Source: SKPT01 sp040905445
GTDB taxonomy: Bacteria > Planctomycetota > Phycisphaerae > Phycisphaerales > Phycisphaeraceae
Direction: 5' to 3'
Assembly (NCBI GenBank): GCA_040905445.1
Contig: JBBDRN010000040.1
Span: 1-21,210 of the forward strand
DNA: 21,210 nucleotides
Of this stretch, positions 1 through 6,057 are shown piece by piece (positions within the stretch are counted from its first letter, which is position 1; each line of letters begins with the position of its first letter). Below the pieces are notes generated by a model. The model was not told where the DNA came from, did no database searches, and saw only the letters and a program-made list of their open reading frames with translations. Both the position numbers and the translations under genes were made by a program.

Positions 1-62
1 TCCGTGCCATGTCCACTTCATCGGCTTACACCTCGCTTCTCACACACTTTCTAACCCGCCTT

Positions 63-92
63 ACTCGTGTTCATTTGTGTTCATTCGTGGCT
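63..92 (+). repeat. three-decamer dispersed repeat, copy A
   Basis: Three adjacent 10-bp units resembling ATCYGTGTNC, ending in CGTGGCT. This is the most diverged of six copies; it lies 51 bp before the start of the 94-aa gene. Confidence 0.7.
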
Positions 93-143
93 GTGTCTTC
101 GGCATGGTTTGTCGTTCGTGCCCCCGGATCAGGAAGATGTGTG

Positions 144-428
144 ATGGCGGAAGTTGAGATCGGGCCCGAGACGGAGGGGGAGCGGCAGTGGTCGTACGAG
201 GTGCGCGTGTTCGACGCCGGGCGGACGCACCAGTACGCGGTGACGCTGAGCTGGTCGGACTATGACCTGTGGTCGCGGGGGCGGGTCGCGCCGTCGAAGG
301 TGGTGCAGGCGGCGTTCGAGTTTCTGCTGGAGCGCGAGTCGGCGTCGGAGATCCTGCCCCGCTTCGACTGCTCGCTGATCCGGCGGTACTTCCCGCAGGT
401 GGACAAGGAGCTGCCGGGGCGGGTGTGA
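144..428 (+). CDS. small conserved hypothetical protein (94 aa)
   Basis: This reads as a soluble 94-residue protein starting MAEVEIGPE. The open frame extends upstream to base 9, but that part is lower in GC and crosses a dispersed repeat at 63-92. I therefore start at the ATG at 144, which has an AGGAAG Shine-Dalgarno at 131-136 with 7-nt spacing. The body carries a YEVRVFDAGRTHQYAVTLS strand-rich stretch, then DYDLWSRG and an arginine-rich FDCSLIRRYFPQVD tail. There is no signal peptide or membrane segment. I recall short uncharacterised bacterial proteins with this layout but know no function. It converges on the ABC permease gene to its right; the stop codon touches a 34-bp inverted repeat that may act on both transcripts. 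Confidence 0.72.
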   Translation: MAEVEIGPETEGERQWSYEVRVFDAGRTHQYAVTLSWSDYDLWSRGRVAPSKVVQAAFEFLLERESASEILPRFDCSLIRRYFPQVDKELPGRV

Positions 429-596
429 AGGGGGAGGAAGTCGAGGGAGTCAGGGAAGTCGAGGAAGGGGGAGGGGGAGGGGAGTAGCCACAGATGAACA
501 CCGATGGACACGGATCAAGGCAAGCGCGATGGCGATGCCCGATTCCGGACTCCTGACTTCCCCGACTTCCCTGACTCCCTCGACTTCCTCCCCCTT
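428..596. repeat. 34-bp perfect inverted repeat between convergent genes
   Basis: The left arm 428-461 is purine-rich and the right arm 563-596 is its exact reverse complement, separated by 101 bp that contain repeat copy B. Each arm is itself built from GACTTCC/GACTCCC-like short repeats on its pyrimidine strand. The left arm begins on the last base of the 94-aa gene, and the right arm ends 54 bp from the stop of the permease gene. A transcript through it could fold into a very stable hairpin; a role as a two-way terminator or 3'-end protector is possible. Otherwise the 221-bp gap 429-649 holds only repeats B and C. Confidence 0.8.
486..515 (-). repeat. three-decamer dispersed repeat, copy B
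   Basis: Read on the minus strand, this is three 10-bp units ATCCGTGTCC, ATCGGTGTTC and ATCTGTGGCT. Its outer 11 bp (AGCCACAGATG) are perfectly inverted with 611-621 in copy C. Confidence 0.85.
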
Positions 597-601
597 CCCC
601 T

Positions 602-621
602 ATCCGTGTGCATCTGTGGCT
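602..621 (+). repeat. two-decamer dispersed repeat, copy C
   Basis: Two units only, ATCCGTGTGC and ATCTGTGGCT, on the plus strand, inverted relative to copy B. It sits 29 bp beyond the stop codon of the DppC-like permease. Confidence 0.8.
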
Positions 622-649
622 ATTGCCTCCGCGCCTCTGTGGTTTCTCC

Positions 650-1486
650 TCATCTGACTTGTCGCGGGTCGAGGGCGTCGCGCAGGCCGTCGCCGAGGAT
701 GTTGAAGCTGAACACGGCGAGGGTGATGGCGGCCCCGGGGAAGACGGCGACCCACCAGACGCCGGGCATGAGCGACCAGCCGTCGAGCAGCATATTGCCC
801 CAGGACGGGGCGTGGGGCTCGACGCCGAGGCCGAGGAAGCTGAGCGCGGCTTCGGCGAGGATGGCGAAGGCGAGCGAGAGCGTGACCTGCACGGTCAGCG
901 GGGCGAGGATGTTGGGCGTGACGTGGCGCAGGATGATGCGGCGGTGGCCGAGGCCCAGGGCGTGGGCGGCCTCGATGAAGGGCTGGCCCTTGATGGCCAG
1001 GACCGCGCCGCGGGCGATGCGGGTGAAGATGGGCGTGTAGACGATGGCGATGGCGATGATGAGGTTGGTCTGGCTCCCACCTCCGAGCACCGCCATGATG
1101 ACCAGCGCGAGGACGATGTCGGGGAAGGCGAACATCATGTCGGTGATGCGCGAGATGACTTCGTCGAGCCAGCCGCCGAAGTAGCCGGCGAGCATACCGA
1201 GAAGCGTGCCGGCGGCGAGCGCGATGACGACGGAGAAGCCGGCGACGGTCAGCGAGATGCGGGCGCCGTGGATGAGGCGCGAGAGGATGTCGCGTCCGAG
1301 GCCGTCGGTGCCAAGCCAATGGTCGACGCTGGGCGCGGCGCGGAGGGCGTCGCCGTAGTGCGGCGTCTGTGGGTCATAAGGGGCGAGCCACGGCGCGGCG
1401 GCGGCGGTGACGACGATGACCAGCACGATCGCCAGCGCCAGCACAGCCGCTTTGTTGCTCAGCAGTCGTCGCCAGAGGCTGGGCAC
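650..1486 (-). CDS. peptide-type ABC transporter permease (DppC/OppC family)
   Basis: Inner-membrane permease of a dipeptide/oligopeptide ABC importer, 278 aa, a normal length for DppC/OppC. The N-terminus has one membrane helix followed by the periplasmic WLAPYDPQ and HWLGTDGLGRDILSRL segments typical of the DppC branch. Further helices carry the binding-protein-dependent permease domain. The EAA loop that docks the ATPase is visible as EAAHALGLGHRR near residues 170-182. The start is GTG at 1486, with AAGGA 7 nt upstream. It is the last recognisable gene of a leftward set (binding protein, hypothetical gene, DppB-like permease, this gene). No ATPase gene follows, so the ATP-binding subunits must be encoded elsewhere. 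The substrate cannot be read from sequence; the neighbouring NAGGN genes suggest a small peptide. Confidence 0.93.
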   Translation of the reverse strand: MPSLWRRLLSNKAAVLALAIVLVIVVTAAAAPWLAPYDPQTPHYGDALRAAPSVDHWLGTDGLGRDILSRLIHGARISLTVAGFSVVIALAAGTLLGMLAGYFGGWLDEVISRITDMMFAFPDIVLALVIMAVLGGGSQTNLIIAIAIVYTPIFTRIARGAVLAIKGQPFIEAAHALGLGHRRIILRHVTPNILAPLTVQVTLSLAFAILAEAALSFLGLGVEPHAPSWGNMLLDGWSLMPGVWWVAVFPGAAITLAVFSFNILGDGLRDALDPRQVR

Positions 1487-1500
1487 GGTGCAATCCTTCT

Positions 1501-1549
1501 ATGGCCGCAGATGCGCACGGATGGACACGGATGGTAAGTCTGTGGCCAT
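1501..1549 (-). repeat. three-decamer dispersed repeat, copy D, with inverted end
   Basis: The minus-strand units occupy 1503-1532 (ATCCGTGTCC, ATCCGTGCGC, ATCTGCGGCC). A partial inverted copy of the end unit lies at 1538-1549, so ATGGCCGCAGAT at 1501-1512 can pair with GTCTGTGGCCAT with one mismatch and one G-T pair. It fills most of the 68-bp gap between the two permease genes. Confidence 0.8.
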
Positions 1550-1554
1550 CTCCC

Positions 1555-2499
1555 CTACCCCGTTCGCATGCGCGGGTCGACCACGCCGTAGATGATGTCG
1601 ACGAGGAGGTTCAGCGCGATAAAGCCCGCGGCGATGAGCAGGACGACGGCCTGGAGCAATAGAAAGTCGCGCGACGTCGCGCTCTGGAAGACGAGCCAGC
1701 CAATGCCGCGGAGATTAAAGACGCGCTCGATGACGACCGAGCCGCCGAGCAGGTAGCCCGCCTGGATGCCGGTAACGGTGAGCACGGGGATGAGGGCGTT
1801 GCGCAGGGCGTGTCGGACGATGACGATGCGCGGGGCGAGGCCCTTGGCTCTGGCGGTGCGGACGTAGTCCTGGCCGAGCACTTCGAGCATGGACGATCGC
1901 GTCATGCGCATGACGACGGCGGCGACGGCCATGCCCAGCGCGAGGGTGGGCAGGATCATCGCGCGCAGGTTGCCGAGCGGGTCTTCCCACAGCGCCGGCG
2001 CGCGCGCCGACGGCAGCCAGCCGAGGAAGTAGGCGAAGACGAGGATGAGCATGGTGCCGAGCCAGAAGTTGGGGATCGAGACGCCGAGCACGCCGAAGCC
2101 CGAGCAGAGGTGGTCGAGAACGCGTCCCTGGCGGATGGCGGCGACGACGCCGAGCGGCACGCCGACAACGAGCGCGAAGCCGAGGGACATGGCGGCGAGT
2201 TGCAGGGTGACGGGCCAGGCGTCGGCGAGCGTGGCGGTGACGGGCTGCTGGGCGTAGCTGGAGTAGCCGAGGTCGCCGCGGAAGAGGCCGGCGAACCAGA
2301 CGATGTATTGTCGCGCGATGGGCTGGTCGAGGCCGTAGCGCTCGTTGATGCGCTCGCGCTGGGCGTCGGTGGCAAACTGGCCGAGGATGGCGTCGGCGGG
2401 GTCGCCCGGGACGATGCGCACGAGGACGAAGAGGATGATCGAGACGCCAAGCAGGGTCAGGAGAGCGAGGGCGAGCTTTTTCAGGACGAAGGCGAGCAT
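1555..2499 (-). CDS. peptide-type ABC transporter permease (DppB/OppB family)
   Basis: Partner permease of the DppC-like protein, 314 aa, typical for DppB/OppB. The hallmark N-terminus is present: a first helix followed by FVLVRIVPGDPADAILG. A periplasmic loop (ERYGLDQPIARQYIVWFAGL) and further helices follow. The cytoplasmic EAA loop reads YVRTARAKGLAPRIVIVRHALRN in the second half. The C-terminus ends VDIIYGVVDPRMR, as in this family. The ATG at 2499 has no clear Shine-Dalgarno. The gap to the next gene downstream is 68 bp and contains repeat copy D; the gap upstream (53 bp) contains repeat copy E. Probably co-transcribed with the binding protein upstream, although the intervening low-GC gene is an unusual interruption. 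Confidence 0.94.
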   Translation of the reverse strand: MLAFVLKKLALALLTLLGVSIILFVLVRIVPGDPADAILGQFATDAQRERINERYGLDQPIARQYIVWFAGLFRGDLGYSSYAQQPVTATLADAWPVTLQLAAMSLGFALVVGVPLGVVAAIRQGRVLDHLCSGFGVLGVSIPNFWLGTMLILVFAYFLGWLPSARAPALWEDPLGNLRAMILPTLALGMAVAAVVMRMTRSSMLEVLGQDYVRTARAKGLAPRIVIVRHALRNALIPVLTVTGIQAGYLLGGSVVIERVFNLRGIGWLVFQSATSRDFLLLQAVVLLIAAGFIALNLLVDIIYGVVDPRMRTG

Positions 2500-2513
2500 G
2501 GGCAGGAAAGATC

Positions 2514-2543
2514 AGCCGCAGATGAACACAGATTAACACGGAT
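2514..2543 (-). repeat. three-decamer dispersed repeat, copy E
   Basis: Minus-strand units ATCCGTGTTA, ATCTGTGTTC and ATCTGCGGCT. It lies between the DppB-like gene and the low-GC hypothetical gene and is inverted relative to copy F on the other side of that gene, matching it at 23 of 30 positions. Confidence 0.85.
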
Positions 2544-2552
2544 GGGGAGCGC

Positions 2553-3125
2553 TCACCACGACTCGGCCCAGTAGATCACCTCGCTGTTCGCGGTGGAGAT
2601 CGCGATACCACTGGTCCTTCCGTGATTCCAAGCGCCGGAGGCGTGGTCGCGGGCATCCAAAACGAAGAGCGTGTAGTGATCGGGAAATGGCGCGGGCTGT
2701 GTCGACACAGCGGATGTGTGAAACCATGTTGTTGGAACGTTGCCCTGTTGATCATCGTTGTAGTGGTCGAACATTCCACCGCCTGTGTACCGATGGATGG
2801 CATGGTGCCCTATCTGCAATGCCAGAGCTTGCACCTCGTCACGGGGCAACTCCATCCGGACCTGGAAATGGGCTCCACCTTGCAAGAATCCGGGGAAGGA
2901 GGAAAGCCGGACGTTATTCGCCTGCGCCGGGATCGCAATCGGAAAGTGATCGACCTGGCCCGTAGGTCGCCAATCACTGAGAATCTCGTCGTATTGCCCG
3001 ACGTCCGTTACCTCCGAAGGAAACATCGCACCCGTTATCGAGCGCACTATAAAAACACCGGCCGTCAGCGAGACGATCAGCGTCAGGGGTACTGCAATCA
3101 TCAGCATAATTCGTAAGCGTCGCAT
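2553..3125 (-). CDS. hypothetical protein with N-terminal membrane helix, low-GC insert in the ABC operon
   Basis: A 190-residue protein starting MRRLRIML, with one hydrophobic N-terminal helix (about residues 6-24), so probably membrane-anchored with the rest outside the cytoplasm. Visible motifs are YDEILSDW, HFPIAIPAQANNV, PGFLQGGAHFQVR and a C-terminal EVIYWAESW. I recall uncharacterised short proteins sharing the HFPxxIP...FLQGG pattern but know no function. The frame also opens at a GTG at 3143, six codons earlier; I prefer the ATG because the GTG abuts a dispersed repeat. Base composition and codon use are clearly less GC-rich than in the flanking genes. The gene lies between inverted 30-bp repeats (E and F), which suggests later insertion between the binding protein and permease genes. 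Confidence 0.75.
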   Translation of the reverse strand: MRRLRIMLMIAVPLTLIVSLTAGVFIVRSITGAMFPSEVTDVGQYDEILSDWRPTGQVDHFPIAIPAQANNVRLSSFPGFLQGGAHFQVRMELPRDEVQALALQIGHHAIHRYTGGGMFDHYNDDQQGNVPTTWFHTSAVSTQPAPFPDHYTLFVLDARDHASGAWNHGRTSGIAISTANSEVIYWAESW

Positions 3126-3145
3126 AACAGAAGACGTGCCCACTT

Positions 3146-3175
3146 ATCTGTGTGCATCCGTGTGCATCCGTGGCT
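3146..3175 (+). repeat. three-decamer dispersed repeat, copy F
   Basis: Plus-strand units ATCTGTGTGC, ATCCGTGTGC and ATCCGTGGCT. It lies just upstream of the low-GC gene and runs into the stop codon of the binding-protein gene. Confidence 0.85.
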
Positions 3176-4733
3176 ATTCCGCTCCTCGATCGAGCCAGGC
3201 ATCGCGCAGGGAGGTGGTCGTCGCGGTGGCGTGGACGTCGAAGTCGCGGACGTCGTCGAGCATGCCGGTGATCTGGTCGTTGAGGTAGAGGAAGACGACC
3301 GGGGCGTCCTCGGCGACGATGCGCTGGACGCGGCGGTAGACCTCGGCGCGCTGGTCGCGGTCCTCGTAGCGCCGGCCCTGCTCGAGCAGCGCGTCGAGTT
3401 CGGGGTTGGCGTAGCTCTGCTGGTTGTACGCCCCCGCCGAGTGAAAGATCGGGTAGAGCCACTCGTCGGGGTCGAACAGGCCCACCCAGCCGACGACGGT
3501 CATCTCGAAGTCGCGGTCGTTCAAGCGAGAGAAGAAGGTGGCGCGTTCGATGCCGCGCACCTCGATGTCGAGATCGAGCGGGCGCAGCATCTGGGCGATG
3601 AGCCCGGCCGCGGCCACCTGCCGCGCGCTTTCGGTGTTGACGATGACCTGGGCGCTGAAGCCGTTCTCGTAGCCGGCGTCGGCGAGCAGCGAGCGGGCGC
3701 GGTCGAGGTCGGGCTGCGGGTAGATCGCTTCGTCAAGGTGGGCCCAGTGGCCGGGCGGGAGGTTGCCGCCGGTCAGCGGATGGGCGTAGCCGAAGCGGGC
3801 GGCCTGGTTGATCGCGTCGCGATCGAGCGCCCAGGCGATGGCCCGCCGGACGCGCGGGTCGTTGAACGGCTCGACCTCGGTGTTCAGGCCGACGTATTCC
3901 CAGAACGTGCCGGGCGTCGTTTCGATGATGATGTGGTCGCTGCCTTCGATCATACCGATCTGCTGCGCGGGCACGTCGAGGATGATGTCGACCTCGCCGT
4001 TGACCAGGGCGGTGACGCGGCTGGTCTCCTCGGGGATGGGGCGATAAATGACGCGCTCGAGGCGCGGGCGGTCATCGACGTAGTAGCGCTCGTCGCGCTC
4101 GAGGATGGCCTCCTGATCGCGGCGCCACTCGACAAGGCGGAACGGGCCGGACCCGGCGTCGGCGCGGGAGAGCTCACCGTCGTTGGCTTCGACCACTTCG
4201 CGGTCGACGATGGCGTACATCGGGTGGGCGAGGTAATTGAGCAGCGGGGTGATGGGCTCGGCGAAGTGCAGCTCGAGGGTGTGCCCGCCGGTGACGTCGA
4301 TCGATTCGAGATCGGCGAGCGGCTCGGCGCGCAGGCCGGACTCGCGGATGCGCTCAAGCGAGTAGGCGACGTCGTCGGCGGTGACGTTGCGGCCGGTCTG
4401 GCCGAAGTAGGCGTCGTCGCGGATGGTCAGCGTGAAGCGCGTGTGGTCGTCGTTGACGTCGTGGTCGACGAGCAGGTCGGGCTCGATCTCGCCAAAGTCG
4501 CTGGCGTAGCGCATGAGGGTGGAGTAGAGGTTTTCGATGAGGCGCATCGAGCCGGCGTCGGTGGCGCGGTGGGGGTCGAGGGTGGAGCCGTCGGCCTGGA
4601 TGGCGATGGTCAGCTCGTTGGCGGGCCCGCGGGAGGTCGCCCCGCCGCCGCTGGGGCAGCCGGGCAGCGCGGCGAAGGTGCCGGCAAGCAGGAGGAGAGA
4701 GGCGGCGAGGATGAGGGTGGGGCGGATTGGCAT
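3174..4733 (-). CDS. ABC transporter substrate-binding lipoprotein (SBP family 5, DppA/OppA-like)
   Basis: Extracytoplasmic solute-binding protein of 519 aa, the usual length for peptide-binding family 5 (DppA/OppA). Residues 1-25 form a lipoprotein signal peptide with lipobox LPGC (Cys26), so the mature protein is probably lipid-anchored. The mature part begins with the family pattern NELTIAIQADGSTLDPH, then LIENLYSTLMRY, and has the GRNVTADDVAYSLERI segment found in these proteins. Stretches around FWEYVGLNTEVEPFNDPRVR and RRAIAWALDRDAI are also characteristic. The stop codon lies inside repeat copy F. It is the first gene of the importer set, 79 bp after the M42 peptidase on the same strand. 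Peptide binding is the default expectation; import of NAGGN, its breakdown products or other peptides is inferred from context only. Confidence 0.92.
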   Translation of the reverse strand: MPIRPTLILAASLLLLAGTFAALPGCPSGGGATSRGPANELTIAIQADGSTLDPHRATDAGSMRLIENLYSTLMRYASDFGEIEPDLLVDHDVNDDHTRFTLTIRDDAYFGQTGRNVTADDVAYSLERIRESGLRAEPLADLESIDVTGGHTLELHFAEPITPLLNYLAHPMYAIVDREVVEANDGELSRADAGSGPFRLVEWRRDQEAILERDERYYVDDRPRLERVIYRPIPEETSRVTALVNGEVDIILDVPAQQIGMIEGSDHIIIETTPGTFWEYVGLNTEVEPFNDPRVRRAIAWALDRDAINQAARFGYAHPLTGGNLPPGHWAHLDEAIYPQPDLDRARSLLADAGYENGFSAQVIVNTESARQVAAAGLIAQMLRPLDLDIEVRGIERATFFSRLNDRDFEMTVVGWVGLFDPDEWLYPIFHSAGAYNQQSYANPELDALLEQGRRYEDRDQRAEVYRRVQRIVAEDAPVVFLYLNDQITGMLDDVRDFDVHATATTTSLRDAWLDRGAE

Positions 4734-4768
4734 GGTGGATCAAGGGTCGGACAAGGCGAGGGGGCAGG

Positions 4769-4808
4769 GGCAGTCGGCAGAGACGGAAAGCAGAAGTTGC
4801 CAACTGCC
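4769..4808 (-). promoter_or_regulatory. intercistronic hairpin between the M42 gene and the ABC importer
   Basis: In minus-strand RNA a 9-bp stem forms between the complements of 4800-4808 (GGCAGUUGG) and 4769-4777 (CCGACUGCC), with one G-U pair and a 22-nt loop. It starts 4 nt after the M42 stop codon. No U tract follows, so it is not a classical terminator; attenuation or mRNA processing between the NAGGN and transporter genes is possible. Confidence 0.4.
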
Positions 4809-4812
4809 GTTC

Positions 4813-6057
4813 TCACGGCGTACGCTTCTCCGGCACGGGCGGGGCCTCGGTGGGTTGATCGGGGAAGCCCTTGAGCGGGCCGAGGACCATGCGGTCGCGT
4901 TCGACGGCCGGGGCGCTTTGCATGTACAGGCCGATGAGTTCCGTGAGCCCGGCGAGCGAGTCGAGGTGCGTACGCTCGTAGCCGTGCGACGCGTCGACGC
5001 CGAAGCAGATCAGCGCCGTACGGATGTCGTTGCCGGCTTCGACGGCGCTCGCGGCGTCGCAGCGGTAGTGGTGAAACACGTCGCGCACGTGGCGAATCTC
5101 ATGATCGCGAGCGAGCGCCAGCAGCTTGTGGGTCAGGTGGTAGTCGAATGGGCCGGACGAGTCCTTCATGGCGAAGGTGACGTCGTACTCGGTGGAGTTC
5201 TGCCCCGGCGCGGGCGTGGCGTTGTCGATGCTGACCATCTCGGCGACGTCCTTGTGCAGCACGGCGGACGCGCCGGAGCCGACCTCCTCGAAGATGGTGA
5301 ACAGCAGGTGGCAGTCGAGCGGCAGCTCGATCTCGCCGCGGACGACGGCGCGGGCGGCGGTGAGCAGGCAGGCGACGCCGGCCTTGTTGTCCAGGTGGCG
5401 CGAGACGATGAAGCCGTTGTCGGTGACCTCCGGCTGCGGGTCGACGGCGAGGAAGTCGCCGACGCGGATGCCAAGCTCGAAGAGGTCGTCGGCGGTGGCG
5501 GCGCGGTCGTCGACGCGGACCTCGATGTGATCCCAGGAAATGGGCTGCTCGTCGATCTCGCGGTCGTAGACGTGGCCGGAGGCCTTGAGCGGGAGGATCG
5601 TGCCGCGGTGGGATTCGTCGTCGGTAAAGACGGTGACGCGCGCGCCCTCGGCGAAGCGGCTGGACCAGGTGCCGATCGGCACGATCTTGAGTCGACCGTT
5701 GGGCTTGAGCTCGCGGACCATGGCGCCGAGCGTGTCGAGGTGGGCGACGACGGAGCGGTTGGGGCGGGCGCGTCGGCCGGGGAGCGTGGCGCGGATGGCG
5801 CCGCGGCGGGTGAGCTCGAACTCGATGCCGAGGCGCTGCAACTCCTCGCCGACGAAGTGGACGATGCTGTCCGTGTAGCCCGAGGGGCTGGGGATGGCCA
5901 GGAGCTTGAGGAGTGTGCTGAGCAGGTAAGCACGGTCGGTGGGCATCCGCTTCATGGGCATGCCGGCCTCGTCGTGGCCGCGCGCCGCGCCCGGTGTGGC
6001 GGGGGTGGCGGGGGCGTTGTCGTTTTCAGTGGCGGAGGGCTTGCCCTGCGTGCTCAC
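4813..6057 (-). CDS. M42 family metallopeptidase of the NAGGN osmoprotectant system
   Basis: Zinc/cobalt aminopeptidase-like enzyme, 414 aa. The M42 fold signature is clear: IPSPSGYTD near residue 55, AHLDTLGAMV (metal ligand His106), SRHLDNKAG (bridging Asp223), catalytic FEEVGSG (Glu257/258), VSIDNA (Asp278) and ERTHLDS (His364). A related M42 enzyme is a recurrent third member of NAGGN loci, presumably for breakdown or processing of the dipeptide; the exact reaction is not established to my knowledge. The start is GTG at 6057, giving a 4-bp GTGA overlap with the ngg stop and hence probable translational coupling. An ATG cluster at residues 33-38 (MPMKRM) is an alternative start close to where I expect the family to begin. 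The extra N-terminal residues include PATPATPG, encoded by a 9-bp minisatellite. Confidence 0.92.
   Translation of the reverse strand: MSTQGKPSATENDNAPATPATPGAARGHDEAGMPMKRMPTDRAYLLSTLLKLLAIPSPSGYTDSIVHFVGEELQRLGIEFELTRRGAIRATLPGRRARPNRSVVAHLDTLGAMVRELKPNGRLKIVPIGTWSSRFAEGARVTVFTDDESHRGTILPLKASGHVYDREIDEQPISWDHIEVRVDDRAATADDLFELGIRVGDFLAVDPQPEVTDNGFIVSRHLDNKAGVACLLTAARAVVRGEIELPLDCHLLFTIFEEVGSGASAVLHKDVAEMVSIDNATPAPGQNSTEYDVTFAMKDSSGPFDYHLTHKLLALARDHEIRHVRDVFHHYRCDAASAVEAGNDIRTALICFGVDASHGYERTHLDSLAGLTELIGLYMQSAPAVERDRMVLGPLKGFPDQPTEAPPVPEKRTP
5997..6014 (-). repeat. CCCCCGCCA minisatellite in the M42 5' end
   Basis: Two 9-bp units (TGGCGGGGG on the plus strand) encode PATPAT in the N-terminal extension of the M42 peptidase. 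The same word recurs at 9676-9699 and 9989-10022. Confidence 0.65.

Noticed and set aside
61..2539. Several Arg/Pro/Ser-rich frames over the left repeats and permeases (for example 61-501 minus, 608-1537 plus, 1810-2574 plus)
   Set aside because: Low-complexity translations in alternative frames of better-supported genes or of repeats.
63..3175. Decamer repeats as a CRISPR array
   Set aside because: Units are adjacent without spacers, copies are far apart and inverted, and no cas gene is present.
3150..4874. 574-aa plus-strand open frame opposite the binding-protein gene
   Set aside because: Antisense shadow of a clear family-5 SBP gene; its Val/Asp/Glu/Gly-rich composition is what high-GC antisense frames produce, and no domain is recognisable.
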